The notes below the pieces were generated by a model. The model had not been told where the DNA came from. It saw only the letters and a program-made list of their open reading frames with translations, and made no database searches. Of a DNA stretch of 64,000 bases, positions 34,897 to 43,762 are shown piece by piece. The translations under genes were made by a program, and so were the position numbers. The stretch's first letter is position 1. Each line of letters begins with the position of its first letter. This stretch comes from Methylobacterium phyllostachyos (GTDB taxonomy: Bacteria; Pseudomonadota; Alphaproteobacteria; Rhizobiales; Beijerinckiaceae), in contig NZ_FNHS01000009.1 in the NCBI RefSeq assembly GCF_900103445.1, forward strand, positions 12,082-76,081, read 5' to 3'.

Positions 34897-35322
34897 TCAT
34901 CCCCCTGCGCGGACCTGCGCGGAGCCTGCGTCAGGGATGCGGGGGGCACCGTGTGGCATCGCCGCGAAGAGATCGTCCAGCGCTCGCAGCAATTCCGGCG
35001 CGATGACGGGCTTCTCCAAGCGTGGCTGCGCGCCGTAGCGCGGATTGTCCCGGCCCTGGACATCGCCGGTCGCGAACAGGAACGGCACGTCCAGGGCCGC
35101 GAGGCGATCCGCGACCGGGTAGACCATCTCGCCCCCGAGATTGATGTCGAGCACGGCTGCGTCGGGGCGCCGTCATCCTCGATCAGGTCGAGCGCCCGCT
35201 CGACGCCTGCGGCCCGGGTCGATCACCACGGCGCCGGCCTCCTGCAGCCAGCGCGCGAGTTCCCTGGCGATCAGGTACTCGTCCTCGACCAACAGGACAC
35301 GACGACCGGTGAGCGATCCAAC
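34897..35322 (-). pseudogene. Single-domain response regulator with two frameshifts
   Basis: The minus strand first encodes LTGRRVLLVEDEYLIARELA through GAVVIDP, then after a shift near 35213 AGVERALDLIEDDGAP, and after a second shift near 35175 AVLDINLGGEMVYPVADRLA with LFATGD and LEKPV. Together these make a full CheY-like receiver domain, with phosphoacceptor Asp in LDINLG and Lys in EKP, that is a close paralogue of the intact regulator at 35525. Both shifts are single-base. It is arranged head to head with the intact copy. Two separate shifts make sequencing error unlikely. Confidence 0.7.
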
Positions 35323-35524
35323 GGATATCGAGCGCCGCGCCACCCGTGCCGAGCGTCCGGCTGGCCAGCGCCGCGTCGGTGGCGGGGTTGCCCCTGTGGA
35401 AGCTCGAGACGGCGTGCGCAGCCGGATCGCGATGCCGCGATCCCCCGACGGGGCGAACAGCGTAGGGCTGGCGGGGTTGATGTGCTGAGGTCCGACACCG
35501 TATCTCCGCGTATCGGGAGACACC

Positions 35525-35899
35525 ATGCCCGACACCCCCCTGACCGGCCGCCACATCCTCGTGGTCGAGGACGAGTATCTGATCGCCAGCGAGGTCAAGC
35601 GCTGGTTGCTGACCGCGGGCGCGATCGTGGTCGGGCCGGTTCCGAGCGTGGATGGGGCGCTGGATCTGATCGCGGATCACCGCCCCGACGCCGCGGTACT
35701 CGATGTGAACCTCGGCGACCGGGACACGGCCTATCCGATCGCCGACAAGCTCGGTATCCTCGGCGTGCCGTACCTGTTCGCCACCGGGGATTTGCACCTG
35801 GCCGATGCCTCCGTGTACGGTCACCGGCCTTGGATCGAGAAGCCGTTCGTGGAATCTGAACTGGTCCGAGTCCTGACCAAGCTCATTGCGACGCCCTGA
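35525..35899 (+). CDS. Single-domain response regulator (CheY-like)
   Basis: A 124-residue receiver domain without an output domain. The acidic pair is at E15/D16 (LVVEDEYLI), the phosphoacceptor is Asp60 in AVLDVNLGD, the Thr position is FATGD and Lys106 is in WIEKPF. Such proteins act in phosphorelays, chemotaxis or with HWE/HisKA2 kinases; no kinase is adjacent. The gene faces away from its frameshifted paralogue at 34897-35322. Confidence 0.9.
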   Translation: MPDTPLTGRHILVVEDEYLIASEVKRWLLTAGAIVVGPVPSVDGALDLIADHRPDAAVLDVNLGDRDTAYPIADKLGILGVPYLFATGDLHLADASVYGHRPWIEKPFVESELVRVLTKLIATP

Positions 35900-36002
35900 T
35901 CGCCGCTGCAACCTCGGATTCCGATTGCCCGGCAGGAATTGCGGCTGTCCCGCGGGTGGATGACAGGCAGTGGAGCGGCTGCTACGACCCGACTCGGCAC
36001 CA

Positions 36003-36079
36003 GACTCCGTAGCTCAGCTGGATAGAGCAGCCGCCTTCTAAGCGGCAGGTCGTAGGTTCGAGCCCTACCGGGGTCGCCA
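36003..36079 (+). tRNA. tRNA-Arg (anticodon TCT)
   Basis: A 77-base cloverleaf: acceptor stem GACTCCG pairs with CGGGGTC, D-arm GCTCAGCTGGATAGAGC, anticodon stem GCCGC/GCGGC with loop CTTCTAA (anticodon TCT), T-arm with GGTTCGAGCCC, and an encoded CCA at 36077-36079. Confidence 0.97.
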
Positions 36080-36740
36080 GAGTTCTTCGAGCGTCAGCTA
36101 TCGAGCGGTTGCCTTTGAGCGCTGTCGGCCGCGCAGCGTATGCAAAACCTGCAACGCGCTTGTCGACAGATACGCTTGCTGGGCCAGCTGTGGCCTCCGC
36201 GACAGTCGCCCCGGGCCAGGTCATGGCAGGCACCGGTATCAAGTTTCCTGTTCGAGGAGAGCCGGACGGCGCGCGATCGGATCCGCATCGCATGATCGCG
36301 ATGACGGAGCGCAGGCCCTCGGGCCACCCGTCGATGCGGGCGCGAACCGGCTGTTCCGCGGGGCACAAATCATCCTTCGGCGCTTCAGCAGCCTGGAGCA
36401 GGCCAGGGCGTGGCTCAGCCCCCCCGAGGGGCGGAGCCGCCTTGAGGGCGCCGCCCGACGCTCAGGGGCCGCGAGCGGCGTCCATATCGTCCAGGACGAT
36501 GCCAGCGCAGCCAGATGCGGCCGGCCACCATGATCTGCTGCTCTCGGCTTCGCTGGAGCCTGCGCGGCCTCTGCTCGCGGAGTGGATGCGCGCCCGGGAC
36601 TGGCGTATTCCCGTTCTGATCGGCAGCCCTATCGCCGCCTGCGCGCCGAACCGGAACGCGGGACTCAGTGCCATCCGGCACCGCACCCCGCACGGGGGTG
36701 GTGTTCATCGTGACGTTCGCCGCGGCAAGAGAGGCTGAGG
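36080..36740. other. Gap between tRNA-Arg and sulfite dehydrogenase operon
   Basis: About 660 bases. Open frames on both strands are present but their translations are Arg/Pro/Gly-rich without motif or domain, as expected from chance in GC-rich DNA. No integrase, repeat of the tRNA 3' end or terminator was recognised in it. The last bases before 36741 contain the ribosome site for sorA. Confidence 0.5.
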
Positions 36741-37943
36741 ATGATGGACAGGCGCAGTCTTCTCGCGGCGATGGCCCTCGGTGCCGGCGGCCGGGCCCTC
36801 GCGCCGCTTCGCACCGAGGCGGGCGAGACCGTAACCCTGCCCTTCGGCAACGGCGCGCGGCCGTTGGTGGCCTATCCGGGCAAGCGCCCGCTCCTGCAGA
36901 TGACCGCCCGCCCGCCGCAGCTGGAGACGCCGTTCGCGGTGTTCGACGAGGATGCCATCACCCCCAACGACGCCTTCTTCGTCCGCTACCACCTCGCCGA
37001 CATCCCCACTCAGATCGACCGTCAAGCCTATCGCGTCGCGGTCACGGGCCATGTCGAGCAGTCGCTGGAGCTGTCGCTGGCCGACCTCAAGGCCCTGCCG
37101 GGGCAGACCGAGATCGTCGCCGTCAACCAGTGCTCGGGCAATTCCCGGGGCTTCTTCGAGCCCCGCATCGCCGGCGGCCAGCTCGCCAACGGCGCCATGG
37201 GCTGCGCCCGCTGGACCGGCGTGCCGCTCAAGAGCGTCCTCGACCGGGCGGGCGTGAAGGCCGGGGCCGTGCAGGTCTCGTTCGGGGGGCTCGACGGGCC
37301 GGTCCTGCCGGAGACGCCCGACTTCGCCAAGGCGCTCCCCCTCGATCACGCCAATGACGGCGAGGTCCTGCTGGCCTGGGGCATGAACGGGCAGGACCTG
37401 CCCTGGCTCAACGGTTTCCCCCTGCGCCTCGTCGTGCCGGGCTACTACGGCACCTACTGGGTCAAGCACCTCAACGCCGTCACCGTGCTCGACAAGCCGT
37501 TCGACGGTTTCTGGATGACGAGCGCCTACCGCATCCCCGCCAACGCGTGCGCCTGCACCGAGCCCGGCAAGGCACCCGACAGGACCGTGCCGATCGGGCG
37601 GTTCAACGTCCGCTCCTTCGTGACCAACCTCGCGGACGGCGCGCAGGTGAAGGCCGGCCGCGTGCCGTTGCGCGGCATCGCGTTCGACGGCGGCTCGGGT
37701 ATTCGGGCGGTGGAGACCTCCACCGACGACGGCAAGACCTGGAACCCGGCCCGGCTCGGCCATGATCTCGGCCGCTACGCCTTCCGGGTGTGGAATGCCG
37801 AGGCCGACCTGCCGCCGGGTCCGCATGCCCTGCGCGTCCGCGCGACCGGCAACGACGGCGGCACGCAGCCGATGGAGCCGCTCTGGAACCCGCCCGGCTA
37901 CATGCGCAACGTGGTCGAGACCACCCGCATCCGGGCGGCCTGA
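36741..37943 (+). CDS. sorA: Sulfite dehydrogenase molybdopterin subunit
   Basis: A 400-residue enzyme of the sulfite oxidase family, which oxidises sulfite to sulfate in the periplasm. A twin-Arg-type signal (DRRSLLAAMALG) exports the folded, cofactor-loaded protein. The molybdenum-ligating Cys is in NQCSGNSRGF (about residue 131), followed by GCARWTGVPL. The C-terminal dimerisation domain has GIAFDGGSGIRAVETSTDDG. There is no b-type heme domain, so electrons go to the cytochrome c encoded 12 bases downstream. Operon with sorB and a YeiH-type transporter. Confidence 0.93.
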   Translation: MMDRRSLLAAMALGAGGRALAPLRTEAGETVTLPFGNGARPLVAYPGKRPLLQMTARPPQLETPFAVFDEDAITPNDAFFVRYHLADIPTQIDRQAYRVAVTGHVEQSLELSLADLKALPGQTEIVAVNQCSGNSRGFFEPRIAGGQLANGAMGCARWTGVPLKSVLDRAGVKAGAVQVSFGGLDGPVLPETPDFAKALPLDHANDGEVLLAWGMNGQDLPWLNGFPLRLVVPGYYGTYWVKHLNAVTVLDKPFDGFWMTSAYRIPANACACTEPGKAPDRTVPIGRFNVRSFVTNLADGAQVKAGRVPLRGIAFDGGSGIRAVETSTDDGKTWNPARLGHDLGRYAFRVWNAEADLPPGPHALRVRATGNDGGTQPMEPLWNPPGYMRNVVETTRIRAA

Positions 37944-37955
37944 GGGAGATCAGGC

Positions 37956-38276
37956 ATGATCAGGTCCATCCAGCTGGCCGCCGCCTTGGCCGCACTCATC
38001 GGGACAGCCGCCCGCGCCGCGCCCGAGACCTACGCGCTGCCGGAGCCGACCGCACAGTTCCGGGCGCCGTCCGACCCGGGCCAGGCGCTTGGCTTCCAGG
38101 CCGTGCAGGAGAATTGCATGACGTGCCATTCGGCGGATTATGTCGCCATGCAGCCACCCCGGAAGGGCTCTGCCTTCTGGGGCGCGGAGGTCACCAAGAT
38201 GATCAAGGTCTATCACGCCCCGATCGAGGCGCAGCAGGCCGAGGCCATCGCCGCCTATCTCGGCGCGACCTACTGA
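37956..38276 (+). CDS. sorB: Sulfite dehydrogenase cytochrome c subunit
   Basis: A 106-residue secreted monoheme cytochrome c. Signal peptide of about 21 residues (IQLAAALAALIGTAARA), heme motif CMTCH at about residues 54-58, and a Met ligand candidate in MQPPRKG or TKMIK. Its place directly after sorA, and its size, fit SorB, which accepts electrons from SorA and passes them to cytochrome c oxidase. Confidence 0.92.
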   Translation: MIRSIQLAAALAALIGTAARAAPETYALPEPTAQFRAPSDPGQALGFQAVQENCMTCHSADYVAMQPPRKGSAFWGAEVTKMIKVYHAPIEAQQAEAIAAYLGATY

Positions 38277-38304
38277 GGCCCGGCGTCGGGCAGGGAGACC
38301 CCCA

Positions 38305-39405
38305 ATGACCGCCAGAATCGCCGGCCGTATGGCTGCGGGATCCGACACCGCGGACCGCGCCCGCGGATCCGTCTGGGCCGGGGCGGCGGGCCGCCTGCTG
38401 CCGGGCCTGCTCCTGTGCGGCGTCATCACCGGGGTGGCGCAAGTGCTCCAGGCCGGCGAGGAGAGCCTCACCGGGCATCCCTATGTCGAGGCGCTGGTGC
38501 TGGCGATCCTGCTGGGCACGGCGGTGCGCACCGCCTGGGTGCCGGGGGCGCGGTTCAAGGCCGGGATCGCCTTCTCGGCCAAGCAGGTGCTGGAGGTGGC
38601 CGTCACGCTGCTCGGCGCTTCGGTGAGCCTCGGGGCGATCGTCGCCTCGGGGCCGGCGCTGCTGACTGGCATCGTCGGCGCGGTGGCGCTGACCATCCTG
38701 GCGAGCTGCGCCCTCTGCCGCGCGCTGGGCCTGCCGGTGCGCATGGCGCTGCTGATCGCCTGCGGCAACGCCATCTGCGGCAACTCGGCGATCGCCGCCG
38801 TGGCCCCCGTGATCGGCGCCGACAGCCGGGACGTGGCGGCGGCCATCGCGTTCACGGCGGTGCTCGGTGTGCTGATGGTGCTGGGCCTGCCGCTGTTCGT
38901 GCCGCTGGCCGGCTTCAGCGAGCACCAGTACGGGGTGCTGGCGGGGATGACGGTCTACGCGGTGCCGCAGGTTCTGGCCGCCACCGTGCCGGTGAGCGCG
39001 CTGGCCACGCAGGTGGGCACGCTGGTCAAGCTCGTGCGGGTGCTGATGCTCGGCCCCGTGGTGGTGGCGCTGTCGCTGATCGCCCCGCGCCTGCCGGCGG
39101 CGGGGGCGACGGGCAAGGCCGTGCCCGGGCGGCTCGGCTTCTTCAAGCTGGTGCCTTGGTTCATCCTGGGCTTCCTGGCGCTGGCCTCGCTGCGCTCGCT
39201 GGGGCTGATCCCGGACGGTGCGGTGGCGCCTCTGGCCCGGATCGCCGGCTTCCTCACGATCGTGTCGATGGCCGCTCTGGGGCTCGGCGTCGATGTGCGC
39301 GTGCTGGCGCAGGTTGGCGGCCGGGTGACGCTGGCGGTCACCGCCTCGCTGCTCGTGCTCCTGGCCATCGCGGTCCTGCTCATCCGCGGCCTCGGGATCG
39401 GCTGA
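38305..39405 (+). CDS. YeiH family putative sulfate exporter
   Basis: A 366-residue integral membrane protein of the UPF0324/YeiH (PSE) family, with about ten hydrophobic segments. Recognisable motifs are YVEALVLAILLGTAVR, FSAKQVLEVAVTLLGASVSL, IACGNAICGNSAIAAVAPVI and the GLGVDVR segment at the end. It follows sorAB by 28 bases, which supports export of sulfate (or sulfite) produced by or supplied to the dehydrogenase. Transport has not been shown for this protein. Confidence 0.9.
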   Translation: MTARIAGRMAAGSDTADRARGSVWAGAAGRLLPGLLLCGVITGVAQVLQAGEESLTGHPYVEALVLAILLGTAVRTAWVPGARFKAGIAFSAKQVLEVAVTLLGASVSLGAIVASGPALLTGIVGAVALTILASCALCRALGLPVRMALLIACGNAICGNSAIAAVAPVIGADSRDVAAAIAFTAVLGVLMVLGLPLFVPLAGFSEHQYGVLAGMTVYAVPQVLAATVPVSALATQVGTLVKLVRVLMLGPVVVALSLIAPRLPAAGATGKAVPGRLGFFKLVPWFILGFLALASLRSLGLIPDGAVAPLARIAGFLTIVSMAALGLGVDVRVLAQVGGRVTLAVTASLLVLLAIAVLLIRGLGIG

Positions 39406-39419
39406 GCGGGCGGCGATCC

Positions 39420-39845
39420 TCAGTCGGCGGGCGTGAAGTGCAGCGTCCCGGCGCGGCGCGTCGGCTGCCCGGTGTCGTTCGTGTGATTGACGCCGTCCAT
39501 CACCGGCACGGCGGGGAAATCGAACGGGCTGACGCCCTCGAGGCAGGCGACGTTGACGGCGTATAGCGTGCTGTCCGAGCGGCGCTGGTGGTGCGTGTAG
39601 ATCCCGCAGCGGGAGCAGAAGAAATGCTGCGCCGTGCCGGTGTGGAAGCGGTAGCTGCTCAGCAGATCCGCGCCCTGCCGGATCCGGATTCCACCCGCCT
39701 CCGCCATCGCGACGACCGCGCCCCGCATGCGGCAGTAGGAGCAGGTGCAGCGCCGGATCGTCCGGAAGCCGTCGGCCAGCACGACGTCGAAACGCACCGC
39801 GCCGCAATGGCACTGGCCGGTGCGCAGCCTGGTGTCGGCGTCCAT
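39420..39845 (-). CDS. GFA family protein (glutathione-dependent formaldehyde-activating-like)
   Basis: A 141-residue zinc protein of the GFA/CENP-V fold. Zinc-binding Cys lie in GQCHCGAVRF, RRCTCSYCRMRG and FFCSRCGIYTHH. The family was named after a proposed glutathione-formaldehyde adduct activity, but most members have unknown substrates. In a methylotroph-like genome a link to formaldehyde handling is possible but not shown. It converges with the sor operon. Confidence 0.92.
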   Translation of the reverse strand: MDADTRLRTGQCHCGAVRFDVVLADGFRTIRRCTCSYCRMRGAVVAMAEAGGIRIRQGADLLSSYRFHTGTAQHFFCSRCGIYTHHQRRSDSTLYAVNVACLEGVSPFDFPAVPVMDGVNHTNDTGQPTRRAGTLHFTPAD

Positions 39846-40049
39846 GTCGTCCGGACCTCGTCTTCGGCTCTCGGTCCCGGTTTCAACGCGCGTTCCTGCG
39901 TCGAGTCGGTGTCCCTTGCGGCTGAGAGCGTTGCGACATCAACGTATCGCCGCCGTGCGGACCGGACAATTCAGAGTTTGTCACGCGCCGTGTGAGCGCA
40001 GCGCACACGACACGACGGGGGCCGGATGCCCGGTCGTGCGCGGTGAAGC

Positions 40050-40478
40050 TCAGCTCGACTCGCGTTCGAGGCGTACCCCCTTGGCGATCTGCGAGCGCTG
40101 CGTGGCATAGGCGGGCGCCGTCATCGGGTAATCGGGCGGCAGGCCGTAGCGCCGCCGATACTGGTCCGGCGTCAGGCCATGAGCGGCGAGGTGACGCTTC
40201 AGCGTCTTCAGGGACCGCCCGTCGATGAAGCTCACGATGCGGTCTGGCTGAACCGACCTGCGAATCTCGCTCGGCGACGGCAACGGGACAGGGGTGGAGT
40301 CCGCCGCCGGCGGCTTCATGAGAGCGAGGAGCGTCGCGTGGGTGCCGGCCAGGAGGGGCGGCACGCTGGCCGGCGGAATGGAATTGTTCGACAGGTACGC
40401 CTTGACGAGACGGACCGCGAGGGTGTGCATTGTCTGCTGTAGAGCGTCCTCAGATTTGTTCACATTGACCGATCCCAT
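40050..40478 (-). CDS. MucR/Ros family transcriptional regulator without zinc Cys pair
   Basis: A 142-residue regulator. It has the MucR layout: an N-terminal helical part (RLVKAYLSNNSIPPASVPPL, then THATLLALM) and a DNA-binding part (FIDGRSLKTLKRHLAAHGLT, then YRRRYGLPPDYPMTAPAYAT). The family zinc site usually starts CLEC or CLED; here it is SFID, so both metal-binding Cys are missing, while the His in KRHL and AAH remain. Zinc-free Ros/MucR proteins are known in rhizobia. ATG 40478 is followed by the conserved part. A second paralogue lies at 55753. Confidence 0.88.
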   Translation of the reverse strand: MGSVNVNKSEDALQQTMHTLAVRLVKAYLSNNSIPPASVPPLLAGTHATLLALMKPPAADSTPVPLPSPSEIRRSVQPDRIVSFIDGRSLKTLKRHLAAHGLTPDQYRRRYGLPPDYPMTAPAYATQRSQIAKGVRLERESS

Positions 40479-40750
40479 ACCGACCCCCACCAAAACCCAT
40501 ACAATTGGAGATACTCCTACAAAAGGATGTGTCAACGCCGGGAAGCCGATAGGTCGAGCGCCTTCGGCCGAGGCCCCGCAACCGTATGACGCGGTCAGCG
40601 CAGGCTGCGCCCTCGGGCCGTCGATGCGGGGCCGTGACAGTGTCGAAGGAGGTCGGGGCGGCGGGAGCCAAGTCTTCAGCCCGTGCCGCTTTCATCCGCT
40701 CTATCTTCGTGGTCCAATACGGTCCCACATCTCGGGGAATTCTTCAGGGA

Positions 40751-41218
40751 ATGGGTTCGCTCACCTTGCGTCGAGAGGCCGGAGGCGGGGTCGCGACCAG
40801 CGCTTTCGGAAGGAAGGCGGGCGTTGGCCTACGGGCTGTGCCCCTCATGGCGCTTCTGCTCGCTCCGCAGGTCGTTGAGGGGCAGGACGCACTCGGCCTG
40901 CTTGCTCCGGACCCGCTCGTGTTCGGCGCACCGCCCGAGTCTGAGATGCGGGCCAGGGTCGCCGCCGAGTTCCCCAGCGCGCCGCTCGTCCGGTTCCGCA
41001 AGATCAGGCCGATCGCGCGTGAAACCGGCGACGCGGTCGCGTTCTGCGGTCAGGTGAGCGCGACCTCGCCGGAGCAGCGGGAGCAGAGCTTCCACCTGTT
41101 CCTCTACAATCGGACCGCCGGGACCGAGACGGTTCACATCCTCGGATCCGAATCGCTCAATGGCTACCGTGTCGGCCGTAAGCTGATTGGCGCCCTGCGG
41201 CGGGTCGGCTGCCTCTAG
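40751..41218 (+). CDS. Exported hypothetical protein
   Basis: A 155-residue protein from ATG 40751 with an N-terminal positively charged stretch then a hydrophobic segment (AVPLMALLLAPQVVEGQ) that could be a signal peptide; a start at M33 would give a shorter, cleaner signal. The mature part has a FCGQVSATSPEQREQSFHLF segment and a GRKLIGALRRVGCL end with two Cys. No family recognised. Codon bias is normal. Confidence 0.6.
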   Translation: MGSLTLRREAGGGVATSAFGRKAGVGLRAVPLMALLLAPQVVEGQDALGLLAPDPLVFGAPPESEMRARVAAEFPSAPLVRFRKIRPIARETGDAVAFCGQVSATSPEQREQSFHLFLYNRTAGTETVHILGSESLNGYRVGRKLIGALRRVGCL

Positions 41219-41404
41219 GACGGGCTGCCGGGCAGGGCGCCGGACGGCAGGTCCGGGAAGGCATCGGTTCACCGCGACGGAAAGGGGCGGGTTCTTGCCC
41301 CATGCGCGGCGAGAATATGGCAGAAGCTTGACTATTTGAGTAAATCCGGTTTATAGCTTGACCGTTGCGTCGTAGATACACCCCCGCGTCTCCTGGAGGT
41401 TGCG

Positions 41405-41665
41405 ATGTGCGCACGGAAGACCTTCTATCTCTTCGCCAAGGCCTCTGACGCCCAACAATTCTGCGCGGTTCGCCAGGATCAGCCGATCCCGGCGATGATC
41501 GACGGCGTGCAGTGGCACTACGTCGATTGCATCGACACGTCGCGGGACAAGCCGTTCGGCTTTGATGTCGATGATGCCCAACGGGCCACGCGGGACCGCG
41601 GCGTCTACTTCTACAAGCGCGAGTTCATCTTCTCCCAGCCGGGAGTCCTGCTCAAGGCCGCCTGA
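41405..41665 (+). CDS. Hypothetical small protein
   Basis: An 86-residue soluble protein (starts MCARKTFYLFAKASDAQQFC) with a CTGGAGG ribosome site before ATG 41405. It contains a WHYVDCIDTSRDKPFGFDVD segment and an aromatic-rich YFYKREFIFSQ end. No domain recognised. Monocistronic between two exported-protein genes. Confidence 0.65.
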   Translation: MCARKTFYLFAKASDAQQFCAVRQDQPIPAMIDGVQWHYVDCIDTSRDKPFGFDVDDAQRATRDRGVYFYKREFIFSQPGVLLKAA

Positions 41666-41799
41666 ATGGGCAGTCGCCGGGTCCGGCGGCGCCTAAATTC
41701 GCCGCATGCCGGTTGGGGCTGGCGAACCGAGGGCGGGGGGCGTCGCGTTGCCCCGTCGCGGGATCCTGCGGTTCGGGTCGCCGCCGCGGGAGACTGGAC

Positions 41800-42114
41800 G
41801 TGTCGCTCAGCAAGGGGTTGGCCGGTTTCACACTGTTGTTGGGCCTTGCGCCTGCCCCGGCCTGGGCATGGGGCGTCCCCGGATGCACCAATCTGCCCGA
41901 GTACAATCGCGCGCTCGGAGCCCTGCAGGGGATGACGAGCGCCTGCGACATGAGCGTCGAGGAAGCCCGGCGCGTCATCGCGGCCCATGACGGGGTCGCC
42001 GCCCCACCGTCCCCGGTGGCACAGCCGCAGGTCGCGCCGCCGCCCCGCGCGCATCGCCGGCCTCATCGCCGGCCTCATCGCACTTGGCGGCACGCACACG
42101 CGACCCGATCGTGA
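41800..42114 (+). CDS. Exported hypothetical protein with His/Arg/Pro-rich tail
   Basis: A 104-residue protein from GTG 41800. A signal peptide (LSKGLAGFTLLLGLAPAPAW) is followed by a short domain with two Cys (GCTNLPEYN, SACDMSVEEARR) and a Pro, His and Arg-rich tail (AHRRPHRRPHRTWRHAHA). The tail could bind metals or acidic polymers. No family recognised. Start chosen to give a clean signal; an upstream GTG is possible. Confidence 0.55.
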   Translation: MSLSKGLAGFTLLLGLAPAPAWAWGVPGCTNLPEYNRALGALQGMTSACDMSVEEARRVIAAHDGVAAPPSPVAQPQVAPPPRAHRRPHRRPHRTWRHAHATRS

Positions 42115-42484
42115 GCCCGTCCGCGCGGTCCGGGGCGATGGATCGGGGGTAGGGGGCATCGGTCACGGGCGGGCAGATGCGACGATCCCGCCTGGCCCGA
42201 AGAGCAACCGGACCCGCGTCTTTCCCTCCCGCCGGCTCCAGACGATACTGGGCCTGCGCGAAGGCTGAGCTGTGGTGCCCGACACCCTGCCGCGCACCGA
42301 CTTCAGGGCCCGCCGAGGGGAGCGACGGCACGGAATGGGTCTGTGCCCTCCCTGAAGCCCGCGTCCAATCCTGAAGCCGGGTTCCCCCTTCGCGGGACTT
42401 CGCCCCGAGCCGACCCCTGCCGACGCCGGGGCCACCTTTCCCCACCGGAGGGGGAAGGGAGGGTGCGTGTCAGAACGCGACCCC
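42115..42484. other. Intergenic region before the HIBYL-CoA hydrolase-like gene
   Basis: About 370 bases with no supported gene. Between 42300 and 42470 there are repeated CCTGAAGCC and CCCTTCGCGGG-type words seen in dispersed intergenic repeats. A purine/pyrimidine hairpin at 42436-42460 (CCTTTCCCC against GGGGGAAGG) could be a terminator shared by the convergent genes. Confidence 0.4.
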
Positions 42485-43552
42485 TCAGGTGAAGCTCGGC
42501 TCCGGCTCCTCTGCCGGCTCGAAAGCGGCCCGGATGGCGTCCGGATCGACGGCATCGAGCGTCGCCGGTTGCCAGGCCGGGCGGTTATCCTTGTCGATGA
42601 GCACGGCGCGCACGCCCTCGTAGAAATCGTGCCCCCGCATGATGCGGGTCACCAGCCGGTACTCCGTCCGGATCGCCTCCAGCACGGTCATGCCGGCCCC
42701 ACGCCGCATCTGCTCATAAGTGAGGCTGAGGCTCGTCGGCGAACGGAGGCGGATGGTGCGTGCCGTCTCGGCGGCGAAGTCCGAATCCTGAACCGCATCG
42801 AGCCTGTCCAGGATGGCTTGGACGCTGTTGGCGGAAAAGCACGTGTCGATGCGGCCCGCCTCCCGGATCACCGGTCCCGGCGGCGGCGCTGGCGCGGCAT
42901 GGGCGGCCAGTGCCTCGTCGATCGGGCCGCCCGCCGCCAGAGCATCGAGGATCGCCGGGAAATCGGCGGCGCGCGCCGCATGGGTCGCGAGCCCCACGGC
43001 CAGGGCATCACCCGCCCCGATCTTGGATCCGGTCAGCGCCAGGTAGGAGCCGGCGTGTCCCGGCAGGCGCGGCAGGAGCGCTGTTGTGCCGACATCCGGG
43101 ATGAAGCCGATGCCGACCTCGGGCATCGCCCAGGCGTAGGACTCGGATGCCACCCGGTACGGCCCGTGCACCGAGATGCCGACGCCGCCGCCCATGACGA
43201 TGCCGTCGATCAGCGCCACGATCGGTTTCGGGTAGCGCGCCATCGCGGCGACGAGCGCGTACTCGCCACGCCAGATCGCGAACATCGCGGCGGTCTGTCC
43301 GGCCTTGGCGGCCTCGTAGATGCGCCGGACGTCGCCGCCCGCGCAGAAGGCCCGTCCGCCGCTGCCTTGCACCGCCACGCGGGTCACGCGGTCGTCGGTC
43401 TCCCAGGCCTGAAGCTGCGCCTGCATCGCCTGGATCATGCCCAGCGTCAGCGCGTTCAGGGCCTTGGGCCGGCTGAGCGTGATGAGGCCGAGGGAGCCGC
43501 GCGCCTCGAACACGACCTCGTCTGTCGATTGTCCCGTCATCGTCGGACGCAT
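42485..43552 (-). CDS. Enoyl-CoA hydratase/isomerase family, 3-hydroxyisobutyryl-CoA hydrolase-like
   Basis: A 355-residue crotonase-fold protein. The oxyanion-hole segments are GGRAFCAGGDVRRIYEAA and GIVMGGGVGISVHGPYRVAS, and the catalytic region is AMPEVGIGFIPDVGTTALLP. Length and the C-terminal ~100-residue extension (PTSLSLTYEQMRRG, DFYEGVRAVLIDKDNRPAW) fit 3-hydroxyisobutyryl-CoA hydrolase of valine degradation rather than a simple hydratase. It is a single gene; ATG at 43552 or an ATG four codons later may start it. Confidence 0.88.
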   Translation of the reverse strand: MRPTMTGQSTDEVVFEARGSLGLITLSRPKALNALTLGMIQAMQAQLQAWETDDRVTRVAVQGSGGRAFCAGGDVRRIYEAAKAGQTAAMFAIWRGEYALVAAMARYPKPIVALIDGIVMGGGVGISVHGPYRVASESYAWAMPEVGIGFIPDVGTTALLPRLPGHAGSYLALTGSKIGAGDALAVGLATHAARAADFPAILDALAAGGPIDEALAAHAAPAPPPGPVIREAGRIDTCFSANSVQAILDRLDAVQDSDFAAETARTIRLRSPTSLSLTYEQMRRGAGMTVLEAIRTEYRLVTRIMRGHDFYEGVRAVLIDKDNRPAWQPATLDAVDPDAIRAAFEPAEEPEPSFT

Positions 43553-43762
43553 CCCCCTGTGAGCTTCGATTTATGGGGCGGCTGGATAGTCTTGCATCCG
43601 GATCGCCGCAATAACGGGGCGGCATTGGGGACAACCAGGTCCGACCGTTCCCGATCCAGCGCGTAAGGCGCGCGGCCTGGCCGGCGACGGCATCGACAGC
43701 CTGTCCCGGGACGATACGCATCGCGGCCCGCACGGACATCCGGTCAGCAGACGACAGCCACG

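Noticed and set aside
36109..36738. 209-codon open frame after tRNA-Arg
   Set aside because: Composition is typical of chance frames (Ala, Arg, Pro, Gly), no motif, no ribosome site, and alternative frames look equally coding-like.
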